Source: Bradyrhizobium sp. ISRA430 (GTDB lineage Bacteria > Pseudomonadota > Alphaproteobacteria > Rhizobiales > Xanthobacteraceae). Taken from it: a DNA stretch of 64,000 bases. A model generated the notes under the pieces. It was not told the origin of the DNA and did no database searches. It was given only the letters and a program-made list of their open reading frames with translations. The translations under genes and the position numbers were made by a program. Within the stretch, counting starts at the first letter, position 1; each line of letters begins with the position of its first letter. Location: the NCBI RefSeq assembly GCF_029909975.1, contig NZ_CP094516.1, positions 1,612,001 through 1,676,000 on the forward strand, in the 5' to 3' direction. Positions 55,615 through 63,076 of the stretch are shown one piece after another.

Positions 55615-56448
55615 TCAGGAGTCGGTCGGTGCGGCCTCGAACACAGCAGTCAGGATGCCGAGCCGGCCTTCCCCGATATTGCGTCCCAGGTTGGCGGCGA
55701 GCTGGGCGAAGTCCGGCCCCATGACCACGCCGAGATTTGGCGACGGCGGCGGCCCGGACGCGCGGAGCTGGGCAGCCCAAGCCTTGGCGGCTTCGGTGTC
55801 GTCCAGCCAGACAAGCGTGCGGAAGCCGGCCGCCTCGACCGCCTCGCGCGTGGCAACGGCCGACAGCAGAAAGCTCGTTGCCGGCGTTCGCGCCCACGGC
55901 ACCGGATAGTGCGGTTCGCGGCTGTCCGACACGACCACGTCAAAGGTCGCAAACCTACCCCCAACCTTCAGCACGCGCCGTATCTCACGATAAAGCCGCG
56001 TCCGGTCAGGAATGTTCATGGCGACATGCTGGAGCCATGCGAGGTCGAAACGACCGTCATCAAACGGCAGCTCCAGCGCGCTGGCGATCTCGAACGACAC
56101 GCGCTCGCTCTGTCCTGTGCGCGCTGTCAGATAGCGGGCGGCATCGATGAAGGGATCGCTGAGATCGACGCCGATCACCCGGCAGCCATAAGCTGACGCG
56201 AGAAAGCGTGCCGGCCCGCCAATGCCCGCGCCGACGTCGAGAACCGACATCTCGGCCGTGACTCCAGCGAGCTTCGCAAGGTCGGCAGTCGCTGCGAGCC
56301 CGCGCGTGTGAAACTGGTCGAGGGCAGCGAGTTGCTGCGGCGTGAGCCGCTGTTCCTCTGGCCCGAAGGATGCGAGCGCTGTCTTCAGCCGCTCGGTGAG
56401 GCCGATTGCGCGATAGTGGTCGCGCACGCCATCCAATACTTCTGTCAT
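55615..56448 (-). CDS. SAM-dependent class I methyltransferase
   Basis: 277 residues from the ATG at 56448, with AGGAG upstream. The SAM-binding motif I is SVLDVGAGIGGPARFLA (about 70-86), followed by VIGVDLSDPFIDAA and ALELPFDDGRFDLAWLQHVAMNI. Ubiquinone/tocopherol-type methyltransferases look like this (gamma-tocopherol MT-like). The C-terminal part (TPATSFLLSAVATREAVEAAGF) matches that group. The methyl acceptor is unknown. It precedes a membrane protein gene. Confidence 0.9.
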   Translation of the reverse strand: MTEVLDGVRDHYRAIGLTERLKTALASFGPEEQRLTPQQLAALDQFHTRGLAATADLAKLAGVTAEMSVLDVGAGIGGPARFLASAYGCRVIGVDLSDPFIDAARYLTARTGQSERVSFEIASALELPFDDGRFDLAWLQHVAMNIPDRTRLYREIRRVLKVGGRFATFDVVVSDSREPHYPVPWARTPATSFLLSAVATREAVEAAGFRTLVWLDDTEAAKAWAAQLRASGPPPSPNLGVVMGPDFAQLAANLGRNIGEGRLGILTAVFEAAPTDS

Positions 56449-56485
56449 TGCGAAGCTCCTCGCGTCGGGGTTTCCTCGACCGCCA

Positions 56486-57448
56486 TCAGCGGCCACGGTA
56501 GGCGGGAGCGCGCTTTTCCTGCAGCGCTCGGAAATATTCTTGGTGGTCGTCGCTCTGCGCCAGTCGACCAAGTTCGGGGAGCAGCGCCGTGAAGGCGGCT
56601 TCCTGACCATCGAAGAGGGCACGATTCGCTGAACCGAGGGTCGCTCGAACGCCGAGCGGGGCTGCCGTAGCGATCTTGCGCGCCACCTCGATCGCGCGAT
56701 CGAGCTGCTTGCCGGGCGGGGTCACGTATTGAACGAGACCGAGACGGTAGGCTTCGTCGGCCCCCCAATCATCGCCGGTCAACATGTAACGCATCGCATT
56801 GCCCCAACCTGCCTCGCGGACGAATCTGATTGTTGCGCCACCGGCCGGGAAGTGACCTCGGTTCACTTCTCCCTGGCCGAATACGGTATCGCTGGCGGCA
56901 ACCCGGACATCGGCCGCGAGGAAAAGCTCGTGGCCTGCCCCCTGGGTCTTGCCCTGAACGGCGACGACGACCGGCTTCTCCCGGCGCGGTGGCACCGTAC
57001 CGATCGGATTGACGAACTCGCGGGTTTCCGGGAAGCGACCGGTGCGCAGGACTGGTGCCCAGGTTGCGGGATCGAGGATCCCTCCTACAAAGTCGGGGCC
57101 TTGGGCATAGAGCACCCCGACGCGCAACGCGTCATCGTGATCGAGCAAATAGTACGCACGGCCCAAGCCGATGAAGGCTGAAAAGTCGATACGGTTCGAC
57201 TGCTGCCGATCGATGCCGATCAGCAGAATTGAGCCATCCAGCCGGTCGACTTTGACCGTGCTGGGCATCGCTGCCTCGCTCATCGGAGCGGGCGCATCCA
57301 CCGGCTGGTTCTGCGCGAGGGCTGTACGGCTGCCGGCGAGCACTGTCGCGGCTGCGCCGGCAGCCAGAAAGGCTCGGCGATGCATACCGATCACATCCTT
57401 CTCGGAAGCTTGCCGGGGGGACTGCTGATGGTGTTCTACTCGGGGCAT
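56486..57448 (-). CDS. Exported crotonase-fold (enoyl-CoA hydratase-like) protein with a Tat-type signal
   Basis: 320 residues from the ATG at 57448, where a GGAGGG ribosome site lies 6 bases upstream; a shorter start at 57385 (MHRRAF) is also possible. Near residue 24 a twin-arginine pattern (HRRAFLAAG) is followed by a hydrophobic stretch and the cleavage-like SRTALAQ. The mature part is a crotonase: VQGKTQGAGHELFLAADVRVAASDTVFGQGE, where the oxyanion-hole Gly and a glutamate near the usual position are present. Enoyl-CoA hydratases are normally cytoplasmic because CoA is; an exported one is odd. It is divergent from a LysR gene. Confidence 0.82.
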   Translation of the reverse strand: MPRVEHHQQSPRQASEKDVIGMHRRAFLAAGAAATVLAGSRTALAQNQPVDAPAPMSEAAMPSTVKVDRLDGSILLIGIDRQQSNRIDFSAFIGLGRAYYLLDHDDALRVGVLYAQGPDFVGGILDPATWAPVLRTGRFPETREFVNPIGTVPPRREKPVVVAVQGKTQGAGHELFLAADVRVAASDTVFGQGEVNRGHFPAGGATIRFVREAGWGNAMRYMLTGDDWGADEAYRLGLVQYVTPPGKQLDRAIEVARKIATAAPLGVRATLGSANRALFDGQEAAFTALLPELGRLAQSDDHQEYFRALQEKRAPAYRGR

Positions 57449-57527
57449 GTCGCGACCCTCCTTGGGTTCTGTCCCAGACATACGGCCGCTTCCGCCGCGC
57501 GACTATCCGCGATAATGTCGACGGGCT

Positions 57528-58502
57528 ATGAAGCAAGACTTCACAATCAGGCAGGGTGCGCTCGACGGCGTCGAGGCTTTTCTCGCCGTTGCCAGGCACC
57601 GCAATTTTCGGCGCGCGGCCGCCGAGCTCGGCGTGACACCTTCGGCGATGAGCCAGGCGGTACGCACGCTCGAGGCCCGCATCGGCGCGGCGCTGTTCAC
57701 CCGCACGACGCGGAGCGTCGGATTGACCGAGGCCGGCGAGCGCTTCCTGTCGCGCGCAAAACCCGCCTTCGAGGAGCTCGTTGCCGCCAGCGAAGCCGCG
57801 CGCGACCTCGGCCAGCGGCCAGCCGGGCTGTTACGCCTCGCCGTGCCCCGATCGGTCGTGCCACTGATCCTCGAGCCGGTGATCGCTGCCTTCTGCCAGG
57901 CCTATCCCGAGATCGAGGTGGAGATCGCCGCAAGCGAGGAGATGGTGGATCTTGCCGCAGCCGGCTTCGATGCAGGCATCCGTCTCGGCCAGCTCATCGC
58001 GCCCGACATGATCGCGGTGCGGCTGACGCAGCCGTTCCCGTTCATGGTGGTCGGCAGCCCCAACTATTTGCGCGGGCGGAAGCGGCCGCAACGCATCGAC
58101 GATCTTCGCCAGCACGCCTGCCTGCGCCTGCGCCGCGCCAACGGATCGATCGCACCCTGGCCTTTCGTGGATGGCAACAAGTCCGTCGAGGCGATCGTGA
58201 CAGGCCCGCTCATCGCGCACGACTATGCCACGCTGCTCGGCGCCGCAATCCAAGGCGTTGGCCTTGCGCAGGTGCCCGGTCCGCTCGCGAGGGCGCCGAT
58301 TGCCGAGGGACGGCTGCAGGCGCTGCTGACGCCGTTTGCCGTGACCGGGCCAGGGGTGTTTCTGTACTATCCGGGGAAACGTCAGGTCCTGCCCAAACTG
58401 CGCGCGTTTATCGAGCACGTGAGATATCGCGGCGCCGATGTACCGCGAGGCGCAGCGAACCCGCGGGGATCGAGCAAGACCCAGCGTGCACGCAGGTCTT
58501 GA
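57528..58502 (+). CDS. LysR-family transcriptional regulator
   Basis: 324 residues. The N-terminal helix-turn-helix (about 10-70) reads LDGVEAFLAVARHRNFRRAAAELGVTPSAMSQAVRTLEARIGAALFTRTTRSVGLTEAG. The effector domain follows. LysR proteins usually control the divergent gene next to them, here the exported crotonase 79 bases away. The gap between them would hold the shared operator. The inducer is unknown. Confidence 0.94.
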   Translation: MKQDFTIRQGALDGVEAFLAVARHRNFRRAAAELGVTPSAMSQAVRTLEARIGAALFTRTTRSVGLTEAGERFLSRAKPAFEELVAASEAARDLGQRPAGLLRLAVPRSVVPLILEPVIAAFCQAYPEIEVEIAASEEMVDLAAAGFDAGIRLGQLIAPDMIAVRLTQPFPFMVVGSPNYLRGRKRPQRIDDLRQHACLRLRRANGSIAPWPFVDGNKSVEAIVTGPLIAHDYATLLGAAIQGVGLAQVPGPLARAPIAEGRLQALLTPFAVTGPGVFLYYPGKRQVLPKLRAFIEHVRYRGADVPRGAANPRGSSKTQRARRS

Positions 58503-58571
58503 TTGTTACCGCTGCAGCTTCATCAAGGGCGAGTAAGCTGGATAAGTCGGCACGAAACGGCAGGAGAAACC

Positions 58572-59033
58572 ATGCCCAAGATCGACATCTCAACTGTTCC
58601 GCAACGCAAGGGATCCGGATATCCGGCTGAATTCAGCGCGCCATGCGCCGACCGCATCCGGCAGCGGCTCGGAAATGCCGGTGGACTCAGGGATTTCGGG
58701 ATCAATCTCATGCGTCTGCCGCCAGGCAACTGGTCGAGCCAGCGCCACTGGCACTCGCACGAGGACGAGTTCGTCTATGTGCTCGAAGGCGAAGTAACGT
58801 TGATCGAAGATGACGGCGAAACGGTGCTGCGCGCCGGCGATTGCGCCGCTTTCCCGAAAGGCAGCGGCAACGGCCATCACATGATCAACAGGTCGGACGC
58901 GACGGCGGTCTATCTCGAAGTCGGCTCGCGCTCGCCCGACGATCTCATCACCTGCTCCGACATCGACATGATGAGCCCGGCGTCCGACGGCCGGTTCCTG
59001 CACAAGGACGGCACGCCGTATCCGGGCCAGTGA
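58572..59033 (+). CDS. Cupin-domain protein
   Basis: 153 residues from the ATG at 58572, with AGGAGA upstream. One cupin motif 1 is HWHSHEDEFVYVLEGEVTLIEDDGE and motif 2 is GDCAAFPKGSGNGHHMINRSD. The histidines and glutamate of motif 1 (HxH...E) should hold a metal. Such small cupins act as isomerases, dioxygenases or sugar-binding regulators. Function is not decided. It follows the LysR gene by 69 bases. Confidence 0.9.
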   Translation: MPKIDISTVPQRKGSGYPAEFSAPCADRIRQRLGNAGGLRDFGINLMRLPPGNWSSQRHWHSHEDEFVYVLEGEVTLIEDDGETVLRAGDCAAFPKGSGNGHHMINRSDATAVYLEVGSRSPDDLITCSDIDMMSPASDGRFLHKDGTPYPGQ

Positions 59034-59048
59034 ACGGAAACGGCGAGG

Positions 59049-59147
59049 CCTCACATCGCTGCGCTGCGGCGCCACTCGCTGACAGCGAGCCATGCCGCCG
59101 AGACGAAAAAGTAAAGTGCACCGACCGCAGCATAGCCTGCGATGTTG
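59049..59147 (-). pseudogene. Possible remnant of a membrane protein gene
   Basis: On the minus strand an in-frame stretch reads NNIAGYAAVGALYFFV then SAAWLAVSEWRRSAAM and a stop. It looks like the last transmembrane helix and cytoplasmic end of a transporter. Upstream codons (59148-59183) are non-matching, so the start is missing. It lies in the 150 bases between the cupin and the deformylase-like gene. Confidence 0.35.
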
Positions 59148-59183
59148 TTCGCTGATCGACGCCGGCAAGTGTTAGGAGCCTGC

Positions 59184-59681
59184 ATGACCATTCGTCCCAT
59201 CGTCCGCTATCCCGACCGCCGGCTCGCGATCCCGGCCCGGCCCGTGACCGCTTTCGACGCCGGCCTGCGGGAGCTTGCAGCGGATCTGCTGGAGACGATG
59301 CGCGCTGCGCCCGGCATCGGCATCACGGCGCCGCATATCGGCATCCCCTTGCGCGTCGTGGTGCTCGAGCTCGACCCCAAGGACGGCGCGCGGACCTACG
59401 TCAATCCACAGATCGAATGGGCGTCACCCGAGATGATCCTGCATCGCGAAGGTAGCGTCTCCATGCCCGGCGTCAACGACGAGGTCCAGCGCCACGCCCG
59501 CTTGCGGATCAGCTATCAGGATCTCGACGGCAACATGCAGACCGAGGAGTCGGAGGCCCTGCGCGCCGTCTGCCACCAACACGAGATCGATCAGCTCAAC
59601 GGGATGTTCTGGATCCAGCGGCTGTCGCGGCTGAAGCGAGAGCGACTGATCAAGCGGTTTGAGAAGACCTCGCGGGGATAG
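59184..59681 (+). CDS. Peptide-deformylase-like protein with altered metal ligands
   Basis: 165 residues, the normal length for deformylase. The three motifs are recognisable but changed. Motif I is GIGITAPH (44-51), with His in place of Gln. Motif II is EGSVS (89-93), with Ser in place of the metal-binding Cys. Motif III is HEIDQ (133-137), with Gln in place of the second His ligand. The first His (133) and the Glu (134) are kept. True deformylases use Cys plus two His to hold iron or nickel, so this copy probably lacks normal activity, or uses a different metal set. It is likely a paralogue, not the essential enzyme. Confidence 0.88.
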   Translation: MTIRPIVRYPDRRLAIPARPVTAFDAGLRELAADLLETMRAAPGIGITAPHIGIPLRVVVLELDPKDGARTYVNPQIEWASPEMILHREGSVSMPGVNDEVQRHARLRISYQDLDGNMQTEESEALRAVCHQHEIDQLNGMFWIQRLSRLKRERLIKRFEKTSRG

Positions 59682-59690
59682 TTGGCGATC

Positions 59691-59714
59691 GCAGGATGGG
59701 TAGAGTGAAGCGAT
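59691..59714. repeat. Short dispersed repeat (GCAGGATGGGTRGAG.GAAGCG), copy 1
   Basis: GCAGGATGGGTAGAGTGAAG and the next four bases. Related copies are at 60348-60376 (reverse strand) and 62057-62080. The first and last copies begin within 10 bases of a stop codon, so they sit at the 3' ends of genes. Confidence 0.6.
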
Positions 59715-59774
59715 TTCGACCGCCCGCCGTCAGATATCTCGCTGCTTTCAAACGGCGGCTGGTCTTAGGCCTCA

Positions 59775-60209
59775 TCATCGAACGGCGACGACCATCTCCA
59801 GTTCGATGGGCGCGCCTCTCGGCAACTCGGCGACCCCGATAGAGGTGCGCGCGTGGCGACCCCGCTCCCCGAGCCGTTCGATGAGTCGGTCCGAAGCTCC
59901 GTTCATGACTTGCGACTGTTGGATGAATCCCGGTGCCGAGGCGACATATCCGACGACCTTCAGGACCTGAACGATCTTCTCCTCGCCGCCCGCGGCATGG
60001 CTGACGGCGGCTATGCAGAGATCAACGCAGAAAGCGGCAGCCTCCTGGGCAGCCTTAACATCGACATCTGCACCGACCTTGCCGGAACAAAGGAGATCCT
60101 CGCCACGGCGCGGCAACTGGCCGCTCACATAGGCCAGTCCATTGTGAATGATGACCGGCACATAGTTTCCTCCGGGCCTGTTCAGATCGGCAGAGCTATT
60201 CGTGGACAT
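59775..60209 (-). CDS. RidA/YjgF-family protein
   Basis: 144 residues. The conserved core is GLAYVSGQLPR near residue 25, then SGKVGADVDVKAAQEAAAFC, and HARTSIGVAELPRGAPIELEMVVAV at the end, where the Arg of HARTSIG matches the catalytic arginine of RidA imine deaminases. RidA hydrolyses reactive enamine/imine products of PLP enzymes. It lies downstream of a TetR gene but with a 193-base gap. Confidence 0.92.
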   Translation of the reverse strand: MSTNSSADLNRPGGNYVPVIIHNGLAYVSGQLPRRGEDLLCSGKVGADVDVKAAQEAAAFCVDLCIAAVSHAAGGEEKIVQVLKVVGYVASAPGFIQQSQVMNGASDRLIERLGERGRHARTSIGVAELPRGAPIELEMVVAVR

Positions 60210-60347
60210 TTCAAGGCACCTTTCCCATCACAGATTCAGCAAGTTCATCCGGGTTACCGTAACACCCTCGGCACTACCATTCCCGATCCACGGAGGCTGA
60301 CTGCACCGTCACCGCAATTCTTCTCTCACGCCGAAGCTGCCGCGTCT

Positions 60348-60376
60348 ATGGGTTCGCTTCGCTCTACCCGTCCTAC
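60348..60376. repeat. Short dispersed repeat, copy 2 (reverse orientation)
   Basis: ATGGGTTCGCTTCGCTCTAC followed by CCGTCCTAC; its reverse complement matches the copies at 59691 and 62057. It lies between the TetR stop and the RidA start. Confidence 0.6.
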
Positions 60377-60402
60377 ATGCTTCCAGTCACAACCGGATCC
60401 GC

Positions 60403-61083
60403 TCACCGCTTTCGCCCGCGCGTCTTGCCGTATGCTGCGAGGAACGTGCGCACGCCGGCCGCAGCGTGACGTCGGAGCTCCGCCGGCTTGGGAATCGCCT
60501 CGTCACCGAGCAGCATTGCCCGATTCAATGGCTCCGCCATAACCAACCAATTGAACTGGCAGGCGGCGACAGCCGGATCATCGATCGCCAGCAGGCCACG
60601 ATCGGCCAAGCGCTTGAACAACGATGCGAGCACCGCCATCGCGCGCCTGGGTCCGTCATCGAACAAAGTCTTCGCCAGTTCGGGGAAGCGGCCGACCTCA
60701 CCAATCACCAGACGGCGTAGTTGCATGACGCGCGGCGTCAGCACGACAGTAAGCTGTCGGTACGCATAGCGCTCAAGATATTCGGAAATATCTTCGCCCG
60801 CGGCTATGTCCGGCATCTCGTTGTGGACCTTATCCCCGGCTCGGGTGCTCACACTTCTCACGATCTCCACGAACAGCGCTTCCTTGCCGGGAAAATTCTT
60901 GTAGACTGTCTGCTTCGATACGGCCGCGAGCGCCGCGATCTCATCCATATTCGTGGCCAGATAGCCTTTTTGCAGGAAGACTTCCGTAGCTGCGTCGATG
61001 ATCGCCCGCCGCTTTCGCGCCGAGCGGCCCTGCTCTTCGAACTCTCTTGAAGCACCTGCTGACGGCGTCGTGGTCATACCCAT
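60403..61083 (-). CDS. TetR/AcrR-family regulator controlling the divergent VOC gene
   Basis: 226 residues. The helix-turn-helix is RAIIDAATEVFLQKGYLATNMDEIAALAAVSKQTVYKNFPGKEALF (about 25-70). A C-terminal TetR_C-type dimer and ligand region follows. The gene is divergent from the VOC/GFA pair, with two copies of a 15-bp palindrome between them. It likely represses both sides. Confidence 0.93.
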   Translation of the reverse strand: MGMTTTPSAGASREFEEQGRSARKRRAIIDAATEVFLQKGYLATNMDEIAALAAVSKQTVYKNFPGKEALFVEIVRSVSTRAGDKVHNEMPDIAAGEDISEYLERYAYRQLTVVLTPRVMQLRRLVIGEVGRFPELAKTLFDDGPRRAMAVLASLFKRLADRGLLAIDDPAVAACQFNWLVMAEPLNRAMLLGDEAIPKPAELRRHAAAGVRTFLAAYGKTRGRKR

Positions 61084-61103
61084 TTGCTCGATTGACGTAT
61101 GGA

Positions 61104-61144
61104 ACTGGACAGTCTAGTTTGATATCGGTACTAGACAGTCTAGT
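61104..61144. promoter_or_regulatory. Two 15-bp TetR operators
   Basis: ACTGGAC-A-GTCTAGT (61104-61118, one mismatch in the arms) and ACTAGAC-A-GTCTAGT (61130-61144, perfect). The centres are 26 bases apart, about 2.5 helical turns. A TTGACG (61092-61097) with a weak -10 overlapping operator 1 could be the promoter of the VOC gene. Confidence 0.85.
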
Positions 61145-61180
61145 TTGCCTGCAGCCCGGACGCAATGTGAGGGGTCGATA

Positions 61181-61546
61181 ATGCACGTTCAGTTTGCCGA
61201 GCTTCCAGTATTAGACCAGGAGCGGGCCAAAGCCTTCTACGTCGCTCATTTCGACTGCCGCGCCGTCGCCGATCAGCCCATGGGACGGGACGGATGGCGA
61301 TGGATCGAACTTAAATTTGCAGACGCCGAAACGACGCTGCATTTCGTTAGGCGCAAGGATCCGGCGCCGTCCGCCGAACCCGTGCTCGTGCTGGTGGATG
61401 CAAACGTCGAAGCGACGGTCGAGAGACTCAAGACGCGCGGCGTGGAAATCGTCACGGAACCAATGGAGGCTCCCTGGCAACCCGGGCGCACGGTCGCTGA
61501 ATTTCGCGACTGCGAGGGCAACCGTATGGTGATCGCCAGCAGATGA
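61181..61546 (+). CDS. VOC-family protein
   Basis: 121 residues from the ATG at 61181, with GAGGGG upstream. A single VOC module: FAELPVLDQERAKAFYVAHF, then LVLVDANVEATVERLKTRGVEIVTEP and AEFRDCEGNRMVIAS. It probably binds a small metabolite or acts as a lyase or hydrolase with a metal. It is translationally coupled (4-base overlap) to the GFA-like gene. Confidence 0.9.
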   Translation: MHVQFAELPVLDQERAKAFYVAHFDCRAVADQPMGRDGWRWIELKFADAETTLHFVRRKDPAPSAEPVLVLVDANVEATVERLKTRGVEIVTEPMEAPWQPGRTVAEFRDCEGNRMVIASR

Positions 61547-62052
61547 CACGCTCCCCCACCATGATCGCAACGTGCTCCTGCGGCAGCGTCGAACTCAAAG
61601 CGTTCGGCAGCCCGATCGTAAGCAACGTGTGTTATTGCGACGACTGCCAAAAGGGAGCCGAACAGATCGAAGCTTTGCCAAATGCTGGCGCCGTACGCGA
61701 TCCCGATGGCGGGACGGCATATATCCTCTATCGAAAAGACCGCATCGAGTGCTCCAAGGGAGCCGACCTGCTGAGGCGTTACAAACTCAAGCAAAGTTCG
61801 GCGACAAACAGGGTTGTCGCTGCGTGCTGCAACTCGGCGATGTTCATGAATTTCGATACAGGCCCGCACTGGGTCTCAGCATACAGAGCGAGATTTCAAG
61901 GAGAACTCCCGCCACTGCAGCTCCGGATTTGCACGAAATTCAAGCCGGATGGCGTTGCACCTGCAGACGATTTGCCAAGCTATCGCGGCTATTCTCCAGG
62001 CTTCATGTTTAAGCTACTCGCATCGCGCATCGCGATGGCACTCGGTATGTAA
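61543..62052 (+). CDS. GFA/DUF6151-like zinc protein
   Basis: 169 residues, starting inside the VOC stop (ATGA). The cysteine layout is CSCGSVELKAFG (about 11), CYCDDCQKG (about 30) and ACCNSAMFMNF (about 94), which resembles the GFA fold with one CC pair. It is probably a zinc-binding relative of GFA proteins; the reaction is unknown. With the VOC gene and the divergent TetR it forms a small regulated module, plausibly a response to a reactive aldehyde or similar compound. Confidence 0.85.
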   Translation: MTRSPTMIATCSCGSVELKAFGSPIVSNVCYCDDCQKGAEQIEALPNAGAVRDPDGGTAYILYRKDRIECSKGADLLRRYKLKQSSATNRVVAACCNSAMFMNFDTGPHWVSAYRARFQGELPPLQLRICTKFKPDGVAPADDLPSYRGYSPGFMFKLLASRIAMALGM

Positions 62053-62056
62053 GCTC

Positions 62057-62080
62057 GCAGGATGGGTGGAGCGAAGCGAT
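62057..62080. repeat. Short dispersed repeat, copy 3
   Basis: GCAGGATGGGTGGAGCGAAG and the next four bases, starting 5 bases after the GFA-like stop. It differs from copy 1 at two positions. Confidence 0.6.
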
Positions 62081-62143
62081 AACCATCGATTCCGCTTCTC
62101 AATCGCAATGGGTTCGATTCACTGTTGATTGTCGCCCCCCTCT

Positions 62144-62950
62144 TCAATCGACGATCGCAGAACCGGCATCAGCGATACTGGCGAGATATTTTGCCGGCGG
62201 TCTCCCAAGCGCCTTCTTGAACATCGTGATGAAGGCCGCGACGGATTCATAACCGAGATCGGCCGAAACCTGCTGCACGCTCGCACCGGAGGTCAGCTCT
62301 CGTATAGCTACGATCAGGTGCAGTTGCTGACGCCAGCGCCCGAAGGTCAGCCCCGTTTCCTTGGCGACGAGGCGTGCGAGGCTGCTCTCGCTGAGGGCGA
62401 CGCGATTGGCCCATTCGGCCAGGGTGCTGCGGTCGGACGGGTCTTCCGCCAGCGCTGCAGCAATCCGCTTCAACCGCGGCTCGGGCGAGAGCGGCAGATG
62501 TAACTGCTGAACGGGCATGCGGGGTAGCTCACGCAGAAGGACGCTCGCCAGGAGGTCCACCCTCGCCTCATCATCTGCAACCTGATCGGACAACTCGACG
62601 ATCAATTCACGCAGTAGCGGCGAGATCGAAAGCGTGCAGCATTGATCCGGCAGGTCGACAATATCCGGCTCGATGTAGACGAAAAAGAGCCGGGCATTGG
62701 CTGTCGCGAGGTTGCTGTGCTGCATGCCGCCCGGAACCCACACCCCGCAATGAGGTGGCACCATCCATAGGCCACTGGGAACGCGACAGGTGACGCCGCC
62801 TCCCAGCGCGAAGATAAGTTGCCCCTTGCGGTGCCTGTGATCGGGCACCTCCACCCTGGATCCGAGAACGTCAACGCGCACGGCGATAACCGGCGCGGAG
62901 AGATCGTCCACATCGAGATTCGGCCACGGAAAGCGAAGAGGCTGCCGCAT
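62144..62950 (-). CDS. AraC-family transcriptional regulator
   Basis: 268 residues. The N-terminal cupin-like sensing domain (about 20-110) has VPDHRHRKGQLIFALGGGVTCRVPSGLWMVPP and GVWVPGGMQHSN, with histidines that could bind a metal or ligand. The C-terminal pair of helix-turn-helices is LAEWANRVALSESSLARLVAKETGLTFGRWRQQLHLIVAI and VQQVSADLGYESVAAFITMFKKALGRPPAKYL. It is divergent from the esterase gene and probably controls it. Confidence 0.93.
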   Translation of the reverse strand: MRQPLRFPWPNLDVDDLSAPVIAVRVDVLGSRVEVPDHRHRKGQLIFALGGGVTCRVPSGLWMVPPHCGVWVPGGMQHSNLATANARLFFVYIEPDIVDLPDQCCTLSISPLLRELIVELSDQVADDEARVDLLASVLLRELPRMPVQQLHLPLSPEPRLKRIAAALAEDPSDRSTLAEWANRVALSESSLARLVAKETGLTFGRWRQQLHLIVAIRELTSGASVQQVSADLGYESVAAFITMFKKALGRPPAKYLASIADAGSAIVD

Positions 62951-62979
62951 GACGATTGCATGTTTCTAGTAATTGATTG

Positions 62980-62999
62980 GCTGAATATCTAAATTCAGC
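62980..62999. promoter_or_regulatory. Palindromic candidate operator between araC-type and esterase genes
   Basis: GCTGAAT-ATCTAA-ATTCAGC, perfect 7-base arms around an AT-rich centre, 30 bases upstream of the AraC-type start and 78 before the esterase ATG. AraC proteins more often use direct repeats, so a different factor is possible. Confidence 0.5.
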
Positions 63000-63076
63000 A
63001 GGGGCGAAAGTCCATAGGTTGCCGCCTGAACCTGTCTGGCGGCGGCCAGGCGCTCACGCGATCAAGAGAGACGACC

